Shown piece after piece: positions 1 through 8,483 of a stretch of DNA of 25,983 nucleotides (its first letter is position 1; the number at the start of each line of letters is the position of its first letter). The notes beneath the pieces were generated by a model. That model did no database searches. It was given only the letters and a program-made list of their open reading frames with translations, and was not told the origin of the DNA. The stretch covers positions 1 through 25,983 of the forward strand of contig JACKBS010000036.1 in NCBI GenBank assembly GCA_020634435.1, written 5' to 3'. The stretch comes from Ardenticatenaceae bacterium (lineage in GTDB: Bacteria > Chloroflexota > Anaerolineae > Promineifilales > Promineifilaceae). Both the position numbers and the translations under genes were made by a program.

Positions 1-96
1 GCACAAAAACCACTTCCGTCGGAGTTTCATTTAATTGCTGCTGGAATAAGCATTTCCACTTATGACTGGTTCTGTTTTAGGGGATGCTTACCTCTC

Positions 97-195
97 TTAA
101 TTCTTCCCCTTATTTGGTCCCACATCCTTTGACGTCAAACAAATATCCCCTAGATAAATTTTGGATGATATAAGGGTTTGCGAGTTGGTTTTCAT
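97..195 (-). pseudogene. 5'-end relic of an FG-GAP protease paralogue
   Basis: Read on the minus strand from ATG at 195, the first codons give MKTNSQTLISSKIYLGDI. The intact FG-GAP/metzincin gene at 2291-4333 begins MKTNSQILLSTKIYLGDI, so about 18 codons are homologous. After GDI the reading continues with unrelated residues and stops at 97-99, leaving only 32 codons. The Shine-Dalgarno-like AAAGGAAAG just upstream is also shared. I read this as the surviving 5' end of a second copy of that gene, truncated about 20 codons in by an unrelated sequence. No function is expected. Confidence 0.6.
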
Positions 196-231
196 TTAAT
201 CTTTCCTTTATTCAGATAGTGATTTACTAAA
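142..231 (-). repeat. Copy 0 of the FG-GAP gene 5'/upstream repeat
   Basis: This stretch aligns with the start and upstream leader of the FG-GAP protease gene (about 4280-4370) and with the fragments at 10334-10462 plus 11403-11419. Homology covers the first codons, the ribosome binding site and the CTTTA(C/T)TCAGATA leader. It is lost at about 231 in AAAAAGGGTCAG, so this copy lacks the GGGGTAC boxes of the other two. The rest of 1-340 holds no gene that I can support. A small hairpin, GCTAAA/TTTAGC at 293-308, lies downstream of the EAD gene but has no T-tract. Confidence 0.6.
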
Positions 232-340
232 AAGGGTCAGATTTCGGACTCCTATACTATTGATTGTTTGTTGCCAACAAGCGCTGAAAGAAGCTAAATA
301 ATTTTAGCGCTTCGCTCAGCCAATCTGAACCAAGGACATG

Positions 341-1417
341 TTATTTGAATTCGGCAATTATTAAATTGTCGAAATCTACGTTTGTATGGCTTCCATTCCA
401 GTTGAAGGGGACAAGTGCTATCGAACCTGAGTTAACTAATTGAGTGTCTTCAATACTGGCCAAAAATTCTCCATCTAAATAAACTTCTATTAGATCGCTT
501 TTGTTAATCACAACAAAGTTATAACTTACTCCTTCCGTTAAAGTCAGCCCCTTAATCTTTTCCCAGAGAATATCTTGTACTTCACCTTGAATATCATTTC
601 TATAACCGATTATTACCTCTCCATATATGGTCACTGTTGCAAAATAGTAAATCGCACCATTATCTTGCCCCCTGAAATGAAAAGCGAATCCGCCATTTCC
701 ATCAGAGCTAGTTATAATTGCATCAACACTTAATAAAACATCTTGGAATTGATTGTTTGGCAACATTAAAGGGTAATGCCAATATTCTTGTGAAACCGTT
801 GTCTGGTATCTCCCATTACCAACAAATGAGACATTCTGGATTATTGGCCAACCATAGGCATTGGAGTCAAATTGATCTTTGACGAGAATGTTTAACTCCC
901 CGAGGGGTGGTGGTGTTTTAGGAGTTGTTGGAATGTTTGTTTCATGCGTAGTGGTTTGCTCATTTATAGGTAGAATGATTTGAGTAGCCTCTAATGGTAA
1001 CAAATCGTTGATGAAAGCATATATTAGCAATAACGCGAAACCTACGAGCAACCAAGGCAAAGATTTCCGACGATGTTTAGTGCTTTGGTCGTTTGTAAAA
1101 TTTGCTTTGTTGCTTTGAAGCGAAGATATTATTTTCTTCTTTTTCAGCTTATCTTGGGCTGCTGCATTTGCTATTTCCACCCAACTCACATTTGGCCTCT
1201 GGCGCTTACATGTATCAATGAGGTGATTAATTTGACTGGTTCTTTGACACATTTCAATCAATTCCATGACCGTATCAGTTTTAAGACCTTTAGAAACTGT
1301 TTCATAATCAATATCTAAGTCAAAGCATATACCTTTTAACTCAGTTTCGTTGAAATATTCCATCAAGGCAAAACGAAGCTGGGATTTCCAGGTGGAGTTC
1401 AAGTGGGTTTTTTCCAT
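341..1417 (-). CDS. EAD-like / single TM / lectin-like (LamG/DUF1080-type) protein
   Basis: This is a 358-residue protein in three parts. Residues 11-79 look like an effector-associated domain: L-x3-L-x3-F, a central CFDLDIDYE, then ELI-x2-C and a closing RPNVSW. In prokaryotic conflict systems these adaptor domains couple effectors to STAND or protease partners. Residues 119-137 form one hydrophobic TM segment preceded by KHRRK, which predicts a cytoplasmic N-terminus. A Thr/Pro linker (about 155-173) leads to a beta-rich domain (about 178-358) with F-D-S-N-A-Y-G-W, FHFRG and VYLDGEFL, resembling concanavalin-like or DUF1080 folds, probably exposed outside. The start is supported by AGGGAGG 6 nt upstream of the ATG. 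No enzymatic effector is fused to it, so a sensor or adaptor role is inferred. The EAD subtype was not determined, and the lectin-like assignment rests on pattern only. Confidence 0.75.
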   Translation of the reverse strand: MEKTHLNSTWKSQLRFALMEYFNETELKGICFDLDIDYETVSKGLKTDTVMELIEMCQRTSQINHLIDTCKRQRPNVSWVEIANAAAQDKLKKKKIISSLQSNKANFTNDQSTKHRRKSLPWLLVGFALLLIYAFINDLLPLEATQIILPINEQTTTHETNIPTTPKTPPPLGELNILVKDQFDSNAYGWPIIQNVSFVGNGRYQTTVSQEYWHYPLMLPNNQFQDVLLSVDAIITSSDGNGGFAFHFRGQDNGAIYYFATVTIYGEVIIGYRNDIQGEVQDILWEKIKGLTLTEGVSYNFVVINKSDLIEVYLDGEFLASIEDTQLVNSGSIALVPFNWNGSHTNVDFDNLIIAEFK

Positions 1418-1524
1418 TTATCCTCCCTTTGACGTGGGACTGAAAAATCTGATATCAATGAAGTTAATACATCACAAGCCGATATAGGCCTTGACGTGAT
1501 CCGCTTTAGTGGCTCTTCGTCAAC

Positions 1525-2131
1525 TTGATGTTGTTGGCGAACTCTAAATTAGCAAGCTAATAGAGCAAAGTGCGACTTTGGTGTAGCCGAACGTGGTGCT
1601 AAATTAAGCCAAGCAATCACCCAAAAAAGATTCACAGCGGCAGCAGTCGCCAAATTCTGTAGATGCGTTTTTCGGTACCTTGGTAGCGTGATTGTCGATC
1701 GCCTAGAACATAAGCTGCTTGTGAGATAGTGCCCTCCACACAAGCACGCAGTTGACAGGCTTTTTTGAATTCAGTCGTTTGCTGCCATTGGCGCGCTTCT
1801 TGTTGCGCCTCAAAATGTAATTGTGGTGCCAAACAGAGAGTGTCCTCCTTTTTTCCCTATTATTGGTACACAAATCAACTTTAGGACAGGCGACACAGTC
1901 TTTGCGGCGAATCTTGATTTTCACAACAGGGCGATGAGAACGGGTCTTGGCCATTGACGAACTGCAACTGGTATGGCTTTGTGCCCTGGCGATTTCGACA
2001 GTGAGTTCAGGAATATCAAAAATAGGCTCACCGGACAATGACATGAGACACCTCCATCCGTTCGAAATTTGGGCATGAGTATACAATTTTGGCTCAGAAA
2101 CGCTCTCCTGAGAGTTCGCCAACAACATCAA
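1525..2131. mobile_element. Degenerate IS1182-like element with intact inverted repeats
   Basis: The element is bounded by a perfect 21-bp inverted repeat at 1525-1545 and 2111-2131, whose core is GATGTTGTTGGCGAAC. Between the ends lie minus-strand pieces of an IS1182-family DDE transposase in different frames. At about 607 bp it is far shorter than a complete IS1182 element (roughly 1.6-2 kb), so most of the N-terminal half of the transposase is gone while both ends remain. It could in principle still be moved by a transposase acting in trans. A partial third copy of the terminus lies at 22666-22681. Confidence 0.7.
1549..1930 (-). pseudogene. IS1182-family transposase C-terminal remnant (frameshifted)
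   Basis: Three minus-strand frames together give the typical C-terminal end of an IS1182-type transposase. The first has IRRKDCVACPKVDLCT (cysteine motif, about 1850-1915). A second frame from about 1832 has HFEAQQEARQWQQTTEFKK and ACVEGTISQAAYVLG. A third from about 1680 has RYRKTHLQNLATAAAVNLF. In the family these run in a single frame, so at least two frameshifts (near 1840 and 1675) break the gene. The catalytic N-terminal part is missing. It is non-functional. Confidence 0.7.
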
Positions 2132-2246
2132 TTTTGGTGCAAAAGATTTTGCCGAGTTAGCATCGCCGTCAGACTATATCTCCTACAACGGGTAGTGGTC
2201 GAATAGTAAGTGATAGGTAAACTGGATACATGACCTTGCACCAAAA
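2132..2246. repeat. Short inverted repeat pair between IS remnant and FG-GAP gene
   Basis: TTTTGGTGCAA at 2132-2142 is the exact inverse of TTGCACCAAAA at 2236-2246. The pair encloses about 93 bp with no coding potential. The left arm abuts the IS1182 inverted repeat directly. This may be a fossil of another small element or a footprint of the IS target site. I see no transposase and no family match. Confidence 0.35.
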
Positions 2247-2290
2247 ATGACGAAGTGCCACTTTTCCGGTCGTACGTCAGTTTGATACGC

Positions 2291-4333
2291 TTAAGTCTTT
2301 TCAGATAAACTCACCACATTAACCTGGATTATCCTCTCATCTGATCGAATTTTCTGTATCTCAAATTTAACTTTTAGCCTTGGTTCAACCCAACTTCTTT
2401 TTTCTTGAAGTTTGGATGGGAGTGCTATCTCACCTAAAAAAACAGATTTATTGTTAGTAATTTGTCTGATAACTAATACAGCTTCTCCAAATCCTTTGTT
2501 CCATCCAAATGGTCTCAAATATTCTAAATAGTAATCCCCGAATGGGAGAAATTTAGGTATGGGAAGAATAACGCCTAAATACGCATTTAGCCTTCTATCG
2601 TGGATAGGGGCCATCTTAAAGGATATTCCGGGAGATTTCGTAAACCAAGAAACAGAAAATTTACATGTTCTTCGCTTATACATCCAATTCTTCATAAAGA
2701 GCTGCGGAAAACTCATCGTGGGACCGAAAGAATTATTCCACTTTGGATGAATAAATCCCTTGATATTCATTGCGCTCATTAAACAGTTGCGATCGCCGTA
2801 ATGAGTTTTTAAGTCAGCAGCTAAGTCATGATCAAATCCCATGCCATGTCCCATCTCATGAGCTATAAAAGAGCCGCTGTGTGTATGAGGTGGTGCTGAA
2901 ACTCTTCCCTCTCCATCTGCGCTTCCATCAATCCAAAAAGGTTTCCAATGTTTATTGGTCCAATTTGTATCTGGGGGTGCTCCATCTTTTGTAAAATCAT
3001 GGGTAAAGACAGCGATCTGCTTATGAAATCCCCAAACTGGTTCAATTCCATTTCTTCTACAAGCTGAAATAGCTTTATCGATTAAGTTTTTCCTTCCGAT
3101 TGCTGCTTGTTCCCGCTGGATATCCAGTTCCACCCAACCGAACACTTTACTTTGGCTTATATCAATTGCGCCAAGAGTTGCATCATGCCAATACTCAACC
3201 AAACCTCCTGAACCAGGTGTGAATATTTCCCTAAAAAACCTCTCGATCACTGGGTCCCCATCCATGCCTTTAAATTTGCATAGAATAATTGCCCAAGGTT
3301 TACTTATAGTTTTTCTTTGGGGTTCACAAATCAGATTTGAAGTGTATGCCCACCAATAAGTCAATTGTCCTTTTGCCTTATCGTATCTAGCATCCGTTCT
3401 GATGAACTCTTTATTTTTTGAATTGAAAAACAAAATGTCATCTCGTCGTATTCCGCCGAGTTCTCTTCTAAAGCTTTTATTTCTTACTTTTGCGGCAACC
3501 ATACATCCTTCTTTGAGTCTAATTGGAAGCTGCCCTACTTCAACGTTGTTAATACTCGATAAGTTGCCATTATCGTATTCTAATTTGAGCAGATGGTAGG
3601 TTCCAGTATCAAACTTTCTGATCAATATACCGTCTCTCGTACTACCATCAATATTTGCAACAATTACCTCATCCTCTTCAGATAATAGTCCAGTCTTAGA
3701 AGTAAATGCCCACCAAAATGTTTTTTTACCCTTTTTGTCAGTAGCCGTGTCAAATCGAACGATTTGACCCACCGATTTATCAATCACTACAATGTCCGTC
3801 CGATTTTTTGCCTGGCCAAAATTGCCTCCAAGGATTAACTTTTTTCTTAAATCAAACCCCTTTAGGTTGCCTAAGGTAAATCCATTCATTTTTTGAAAAC
3901 CGCTGTTGGGCTTTTTTTCAAAAATATCGATAGAGCCGGTGGATGGCCGATATTTCATTATTTCATCTGCCCCGTCTCCATCAAAATCTCCAACTATGTA
4001 ATGCTCATTACTCTGGATAAAGTTAGTTTGTTTAAACCACCACCACATTTCAGTTAAATCATCGCTAATAGCGAATCCTTGAAGGCTCCCATCCGAAAGT
4101 ATTGCTAATAATTGATCTTTGCCATGCTCTCTTCCCTCACTTACAAAATCTCCAATTATTAGTCTTATAACGGGGTGAGGAAATACATGTTCTAGGAGCG
4201 GTTTATGATCAAGTTGACACTTGAAAATGTAGATATGTCTTCCATCTACTTCAATAATTTCATCTAATGAATCTCCATCAATATCTCCAAGGTAAATTTT
4301 GGTTGACAATAGGATTTGTGAATTGGTTTTCAT
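2291..4333 (-). CDS. FG-GAP/VCBS-type propeller fused to a metzincin-like metalloprotease
   Basis: This is a 680-residue protein. Residues 1-340 carry repeated Ca-binding-like loops of FG-GAP propellers (GDIDGDSLDEI, GDFDGDGADEI, ANIDGSTRDGI), spaced about 50-60 residues apart with recurrent W-W-x-F/Y blades. The C-terminal half has HEMGHGMGFDH at 492-502, a full metzincin HExxHxxGxxH zinc site (H492, H496, H502, with catalytic E493). NCLMSAMN follows at 516-523 and supplies a candidate Met-turn. A zinc endopeptidase activity is therefore well supported, but the substrate is unknown. The N-terminus (MKTNSQILLSTKIYLG) has no signal peptide or TM, which is odd for a propeller-metzincin, since these are usually secreted. 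The start is supported by AAGGAAGGA 6 nt upstream, conserved in the other copies of this 5' region. About 150 bp of upstream DNA carries repeated GGGGTAC boxes. Confidence 0.8.
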   Translation of the reverse strand: MKTNSQILLSTKIYLGDIDGDSLDEIIEVDGRHIYIFKCQLDHKPLLEHVFPHPVIRLIIGDFVSEGREHGKDQLLAILSDGSLQGFAISDDLTEMWWWFKQTNFIQSNEHYIVGDFDGDGADEIMKYRPSTGSIDIFEKKPNSGFQKMNGFTLGNLKGFDLRKKLILGGNFGQAKNRTDIVVIDKSVGQIVRFDTATDKKGKKTFWWAFTSKTGLLSEEDEVIVANIDGSTRDGILIRKFDTGTYHLLKLEYDNGNLSSINNVEVGQLPIRLKEGCMVAAKVRNKSFRRELGGIRRDDILFFNSKNKEFIRTDARYDKAKGQLTYWWAYTSNLICEPQRKTISKPWAIILCKFKGMDGDPVIERFFREIFTPGSGGLVEYWHDATLGAIDISQSKVFGWVELDIQREQAAIGRKNLIDKAISACRRNGIEPVWGFHKQIAVFTHDFTKDGAPPDTNWTNKHWKPFWIDGSADGEGRVSAPPHTHSGSFIAHEMGHGMGFDHDLAADLKTHYGDRNCLMSAMNIKGFIHPKWNNSFGPTMSFPQLFMKNWMYKRRTCKFSVSWFTKSPGISFKMAPIHDRRLNAYLGVILPIPKFLPFGDYYLEYLRPFGWNKGFGEAVLVIRQITNNKSVFLGEIALPSKLQEKRSWVEPRLKVKFEIQKIRSDERIIQVNVVSLSEKT

Positions 4334-4454
4334 TTGGTCCTTCCTTTACTCAGATATTAATGCTAGTAAAATGCTTGTGATGATTTGGGTATTTAAGCAA
4401 ATCGATATTGATTCTTGGTACCTGTCAGGGGTACAAAAGGGGTACAACAATGAT
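4219..4454 (-). repeat. Copy 1 (intact) of the FG-GAP gene 5'/upstream repeat
   Basis: This segment covers the first 38 or so codons of the FG-GAP protease and the upstream region to AACAATGATTT. It is nearly identical to a second copy split into 10334-10462, 11403-11419 and 12612-12713 by later IS insertions. Identity stops sharply at about 4454/12713, and inside the gene at about 4219/10334. The interval 4334-4482 has no gene of its own. It holds the leader and operator-like boxes of the protease gene. Confidence 0.8.
4417..4447. promoter_or_regulatory. Candidate operator: GGTAC boxes in phase
   Basis: GGTAC occurs at 4417, 4429 and 4440. The last two lie in exact direct repeats GGGGTACAA at 4428-4436 and 4439-4447, 11 bp apart, so all three fall on about the same face of the helix. 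They lie about 85-115 bp upstream of the FG-GAP protease start. The two GGGGTACAA repeats and their spacing are conserved at 12685-12704. Tandem, helically phased repeats suggest a binding site for a multimeric regulator. The regulator is not known from the sequence. Confidence 0.45.
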
Positions 4455-4482
4455 TTGCGAATAACGTCGCAGGGCATTGATT

Positions 4483-5007
4483 TCAACGGATTTGACCATC
4501 GTGGTCAAGTTGTTTTCCTCCAATTGTTTGATAAATCGCCGCAATATGATTGTGTACATGGTTAACGAGGAACCACTGCACCATTTGCTGAACTGAGATT
4601 GGATTGCCGCCGATCAGGGGAAAGTGCGCCGAGATTTGCAAATCGGCGTCGGTTAACTGGCCAAGCTGCCTCTGGGCAGTGCTGGCATTGGTCTGCAACA
4701 GCGCCAACGTGGCGGCCGGGGCTACGTTTGCCTGTGCTGCGGCGTGTTGGTGGTTGATTGCATGCACATCGTCGTAGGTAACGGCGGGTGCGCCTTCACC
4801 CCACGCCAACTGGCTGACCCACTCCACGACAAAAGGAAAAGCGTAGGCTATGTGATGCAGCACCACGCCGACAGTGCGTTCTTCGTCCGCAACAACCGTT
4901 TCCCACTCCTCTTCGCTACATTTTTCGATGACTGCCGAGGTCGCCGCAGCCGCCTCTTCAACTTGGGCTAATAACTGTGCAACGGTTAAAATAACATCTG
5001 AACTCAT
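4483..5007 (-). CDS. DinB-like four-helix-bundle protein
   Basis: The product is 174 residues, the usual length for DinB/YfiT-type proteins. It shows the characteristic layout: an amphipathic N-terminal helix, then VVLHHIAYAF (H51/H52) and a late NHVHNHIAAI (H150, H154), where the family's metal-binding histidines normally lie. Members range from thiol-dependent transferases to proteins of unknown role. I cannot assign a substrate. Start: ATG at 5007 with AAGGAG about 9 nt upstream. It is divergent from the SARP regulator, with 85 bp between start codons, so joint control is plausible but not shown. Confidence 0.75.
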   Translation of the reverse strand: MSSDVILTVAQLLAQVEEAAAATSAVIEKCSEEEWETVVADEERTVGVVLHHIAYAFPFVVEWVSQLAWGEGAPAVTYDDVHAINHQHAAAQANVAPAATLALLQTNASTAQRQLGQLTDADLQISAHFPLIGGNPISVQQMVQWFLVNHVHNHIAAIYQTIGGKQLDHDGQIR

Positions 5008-5092
5008 ATTGTTTTTCTCCTTATCTCGCTCTGTTACTGACCAGTGTACGGGCGGCTATCAACAAACTATCAACAACAGGTTATGGTTCTCT
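5008..5092. promoter_or_regulatory. Divergent promoter region, DinB gene / SARP regulator
   Basis: These 85 bp separate the start codons of two divergent genes and must hold both upstream control regions, unless one gene is read from further away. It contains the DinB-gene ribosome binding site (AAGGAG on the minus strand) and a direct repeat ATCAACAAACTATCAACAAC at about 5059-5078. No clear -35/-10 pair stands out. Confidence 0.4.
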
Positions 5093-8000
5093 ATGTCATT
5101 GATCAAAATCAAATTCTTTGGTGCCATTCACGTTCAGGTCGATAGTCAGCCTGGTGCCTTAGCCTATGACAAAGTAGGGGCGCTGCTGGCTTTTCTGCTT
5201 ATCGAAGCGAATCAGGCGCAGCGAAGAGAAACATTGGCGGGCTTGCTCTGGCCCGAGCAATCGGAAAAGGAAGCCCGGCACAGTCTCAGTCAGGCATTAC
5301 TCAAGCTGCGCCAATCAATTGATCCCGAAAACAAAGTGGTTTTTGCTGACCGAAATACAGTTGGCTGGCAACCAAAAGCTCAAGTTGAATGTGACACAGC
5401 TGCTTTTATCGCTCACATTCAGCATTGCCGAAATCATCATCACGCCCAACTGGAACAATGTAAAAGCTGTATGGGACAACTGGAAACAGCCGTAGAGCTC
5501 TATAGAGGACCCTTTCTCGCTGGCCTGTCAGTGGCGGATGCCCCTCAATTTGAACAATGGTTAACCCTACAGCGCGAGCAGTATCACCGGCAAGTGATGG
5601 AGGCGTTGGCTGCGCTGATAACATTTTATGAACAACGGGGGGAACTGACCCAGGCCATTCACTATACCCAACGCCAGCTGGCTTTGGAGCCGTGGGCTGA
5701 AGAAACTCACTATCAGATGATGCGGCTTTTGTTGTACAAGGGCCAAAGAAGCGGAGCGATTGCCCAATATCTTACCTGTGTCCAAACATTAGCTGACGAA
5801 TTAGGCGTTAAACCATCACCCAAAACGACGGCCCTGTTCAGGCTGATTCAAACAGCCAATCCTTACCCGCCCCACAACTTGCCTACAGCTACAACACCAT
5901 TTGTGGGTCGTCAAATGGAAGTCACACAGATTACAAGTTGGTTGGCAGGGGGGAAGCGTCGTTTGATCACAATTATGGGTCCCGGTGGTATGGGAAAGTC
6001 GCGTCTGGCGCTGAGCCTGGCGCAAAAGCAGTTAGGTCGCCCAACCGATGAAGCAACAGAAGCAGACACATATGCTTTTTTTACCCACGGTGTGTATTGG
6101 GTTTCATTGGCAGGACTGACATCAACAAATGCACTCATTCCAACGATTGCCGAGGCCATTGGCTTTCAACTCGAAAGCAGCGATAGTGAGTTCAGACCCC
6201 GTTCCCCCCAGCAACAGTTGCTCGACTATTTGCGAGAGAAGCGATTCCTGCTCGTACTAGATAATTTTGAACAGCTTCTTGATCCCAAGGAAGCGGTCGC
6301 TTCGACTGGCGTAATCAAGGCCATTTTGCAAAATGCCCCTTCTATCCAACTTCTCGTCACATCGCGTGAACGATTACAACTTCAGGAAGAACAACTCTTT
6401 TGGATCAATGGGTTGGCCTATCCCGAGGCGGGCGAACAAGATCTTGACGCTTACGCCGCCGTGACCCTTTTCAAGCAAACTGCACAAAGGCTCCAAATAC
6501 AAATTGCAAAAGATCACGCTGACCTGGCAGTGGTTGCCGCCATTTGCCGACTTGTGATGGGAACCCCGTTAGCAATTGAACTAGCCGCAAATGCTGTAAC
6601 CTTTCTTTCACTGAGTGACATCTTGGCTTCATTACAGGATAGTTTAGCTCTTTTAGAAACAAAAAATCGCCAACTGCCAGCTCGCCATCGCTCAATGGAG
6701 GCAGCGTTTAACGCTTCTTGGCAACGACTCTCAGCCAATGGGCAACACACATTTGCCAAACTGTCGGTTTTTGAAAATGGGTTCACTTTAGCCGCAGCTA
6801 AGGCTGTTGCTCAGGCAACCATCGATCTGTTATCAATGCTAATTAACCATTCCTTGCTCCAATTTGATCCCCAATTGAAGCGATATCATATTCATGAATT
6901 GCTTCGCCAATTTGCAGCAGAAAAGCTGGCACAAGTCAAAGACGATTTAAAAATGATCATTCAAGGAGAGCACGCTGCCTATTTTCTCAACTTCTTGTCC
7001 GAACAAGAGGCAGCCCTCAAAGGAACAGCACAGACGACAGCTCTAAAACGATTAGACGTTGAATTTGAAAACATCTTTTCGGCGTGGCAATGGGCCTCTA
7101 TACACCGGCCAGAGCTGCTTATGCCCGCAATTCACCCGCTTTGCCTTTTTTATGACCGACGTGGGCGACATCAAGAAGGAGCTGCGGCTTGTCGTCTGGC
7201 CTTAGAATCATTGGAAGCGCGGGAGTTGGAAAGTCCAGAAGCCCGGCAAATTAAAGGTCGTCTCTATGCCTGGCAGGGCCATTTTCTAACCGTCCTCAAT
7301 CAATGGGAGTTATGTCAACACGCTTTAGAACAAAGCATTGCTTTGCTTGAACCATTAGCAGATCAATCTGACATAGCATTTGCCTTGTTTCAACAAAGTC
7401 GGTTTTTTTGGAGATTTGATAAAGAAAAAGCACAGCAACTGGCTCATCGAAGTCTGTTATATTCCAAAAAAAATGACGATCGTTGGAGTATGTCCAACAA
7501 CCTCAATCTTTTAGGGCGCATGGCCCGAGCAACGGGTCAATTTGCTGTCGCCAACGACCATCTTGTTGAAAGTCTCGCTGTTCGTCGGTCAATTGAAGAC
7601 CAAAGCGGTATCGCTCATACCTTATCCCATCTCAGTTTGTTGATGATGGATTGGGGGGATTTTGAACAAGCATACACCTATGCCCAACAAAGCTTAACCC
7701 TTTTTCAAGAAATGAATGATGAGTTAAACATCGCAAATGCCACAAATTCACTGGGATTAATTCAGGGTTTTTTCGGACAATATGCAGATAGCAAACACTA
7801 TTTTACTAAAAGCAAATCTATTTTTGAGCGCCTGGGCATGTCATTGGCAGCCACAATGACCCAAGTGTGGATGAATTTTGTTTCGATGATGATCGATGGT
7901 AATTATGAAACAAACATTGAAGGGCAGAAAATGCTCTACGATGCGTTTTACCGGATGGGGGCCAAAAGAGGGTTAGCCTATGCCTGTCTTGGACTTGCGT

Positions 8001-8479
8001 TTGGGTCTATTGGGGCCAAAGAGTATGACAAAGCCCGGCAATTTGCGACACAAGGCATGCAACTTTTTTCTCTTTTAGAGCAAACTAAAGAAGTAGCAGA
8101 ATGTTCAGGGTTGCTGGCCATTGCTATAGAAGGGGAGCAACGCGTGGAGGAGGCAAAGCGGCATCTTGACAAGCATGCTAATTTCCTTGTGGAAACGCGG
8201 ACCTTTTTTCCCACTGTAATCACCATGGTACTGGTCGTTTTAGTCCATCTTCAAGAAGATAAGGTTGAAAGTGCGCTTGAGTTGTATACTCTGATCATGC
8301 GGTTGCCGTTTATTGCCAATAGTTGCTGGTTTAACGATGTGATAGGTAGGCCAGTGGAGGCAGCGGCTCAAGGTTTATTGCCAGAAGTTTTGGCACAGGC
8401 TCATGATCACCAGCTTGATTTTTGGGAAACGGCCATTGCTCTTTTGCAAAGATGTCATCCATTGTTTACGATAATCTAA
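5093..8479 (+). CDS. SARP-family regulator: wHTH-BTAD-NB-ARC-TPR
   Basis: This is a 1128-residue transcriptional activator of the AfsR/SARP type. Residues about 5-90 form an OmpR-like winged helix (KIKFFG, LLAFLLIEANQ, RRETLAGLLWP), and 98-245 the bacterial transcriptional activation domain (ELYRGPFLAGL, LALEPWAEETHYQMM). The NTPase has Walker A GPGGMGKSR at 296-304, Walker B FLLVLDNFE at 384-392, the LVTSRERL motif, and GTPLAIELAA, as in NB-ARC/STAND proteins. The remaining 500 or so residues are TPR-like helical pairs. Such proteins integrate a ligand or protein signal, oligomerise on nucleotide exchange and activate transcription. The frame is open from 4874, but that part overlaps the DinB gene, and the wHTH begins right after ATG 5093, so I chose 5093. 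An ISL3 element begins 4 bp after the stop codon. Its target genes are not evident. Confidence 0.88.
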   Translation: MSLIKIKFFGAIHVQVDSQPGALAYDKVGALLAFLLIEANQAQRRETLAGLLWPEQSEKEARHSLSQALLKLRQSIDPENKVVFADRNTVGWQPKAQVECDTAAFIAHIQHCRNHHHAQLEQCKSCMGQLETAVELYRGPFLAGLSVADAPQFEQWLTLQREQYHRQVMEALAALITFYEQRGELTQAIHYTQRQLALEPWAEETHYQMMRLLLYKGQRSGAIAQYLTCVQTLADELGVKPSPKTTALFRLIQTANPYPPHNLPTATTPFVGRQMEVTQITSWLAGGKRRLITIMGPGGMGKSRLALSLAQKQLGRPTDEATEADTYAFFTHGVYWVSLAGLTSTNALIPTIAEAIGFQLESSDSEFRPRSPQQQLLDYLREKRFLLVLDNFEQLLDPKEAVASTGVIKAILQNAPSIQLLVTSRERLQLQEEQLFWINGLAYPEAGEQDLDAYAAVTLFKQTAQRLQIQIAKDHADLAVVAAICRLVMGTPLAIELAANAVTFLSLSDILASLQDSLALLETKNRQLPARHRSMEAAFNASWQRLSANGQHTFAKLSVFENGFTLAAAKAVAQATIDLLSMLINHSLLQFDPQLKRYHIHELLRQFAAEKLAQVKDDLKMIIQGEHAAYFLNFLSEQEAALKGTAQTTALKRLDVEFENIFSAWQWASIHRPELLMPAIHPLCLFYDRRGRHQEGAAACRLALESLEARELESPEARQIKGRLYAWQGHFLTVLNQWELCQHALEQSIALLEPLADQSDIAFALFQQSRFFWRFDKEKAQQLAHRSLLYSKKNDDRWSMSNNLNLLGRMARATGQFAVANDHLVESLAVRRSIEDQSGIAHTLSHLSLLMMDWGDFEQAYTYAQQSLTLFQEMNDELNIANATNSLGLIQGFFGQYADSKHYFTKSKSIFERLGMSLAATMTQVWMNFVSMMIDGNYETNIEGQKMLYDAFYRMGAKRGLAYACLGLAFGSIGAKEYDKARQFATQGMQLFSLLEQTKEVAECSGLLAIAIEGEQRVEEAKRHLDKHANFLVETRTFFPTVITMVLVVLVHLQEDKVESALELYTLIMRLPFIANSCWFNDVIGRPVEAAAQGLLPEVLAQAHDHQLDFWETAIALLQRCHPLFTII

Positions 8480-8483
8480 AAGC

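Noticed and set aside
1..29. Possible third copy of the 88-bp repeat end at the window start
   Set aside because: CACAAAAA-CA-CTT-GTCGGAGTT resembles 15939-15967, but the match lies mainly beyond the A/B repeat end, needs a gap, and is cut by the window edge; too short to support.
293..308. Hairpin GCTAAA-TAAT-TTTAGC as terminator of the EAD gene
   Set aside because: The stem is AT-rich and no T-tract follows on the minus strand.
4874..5092. In-frame N-terminal extension of the SARP regulator
   Set aside because: It overlaps the DinB-like gene on the other strand, is Ser/Ala-rich without family similarity, and the winged helix begins right after ATG 5093.
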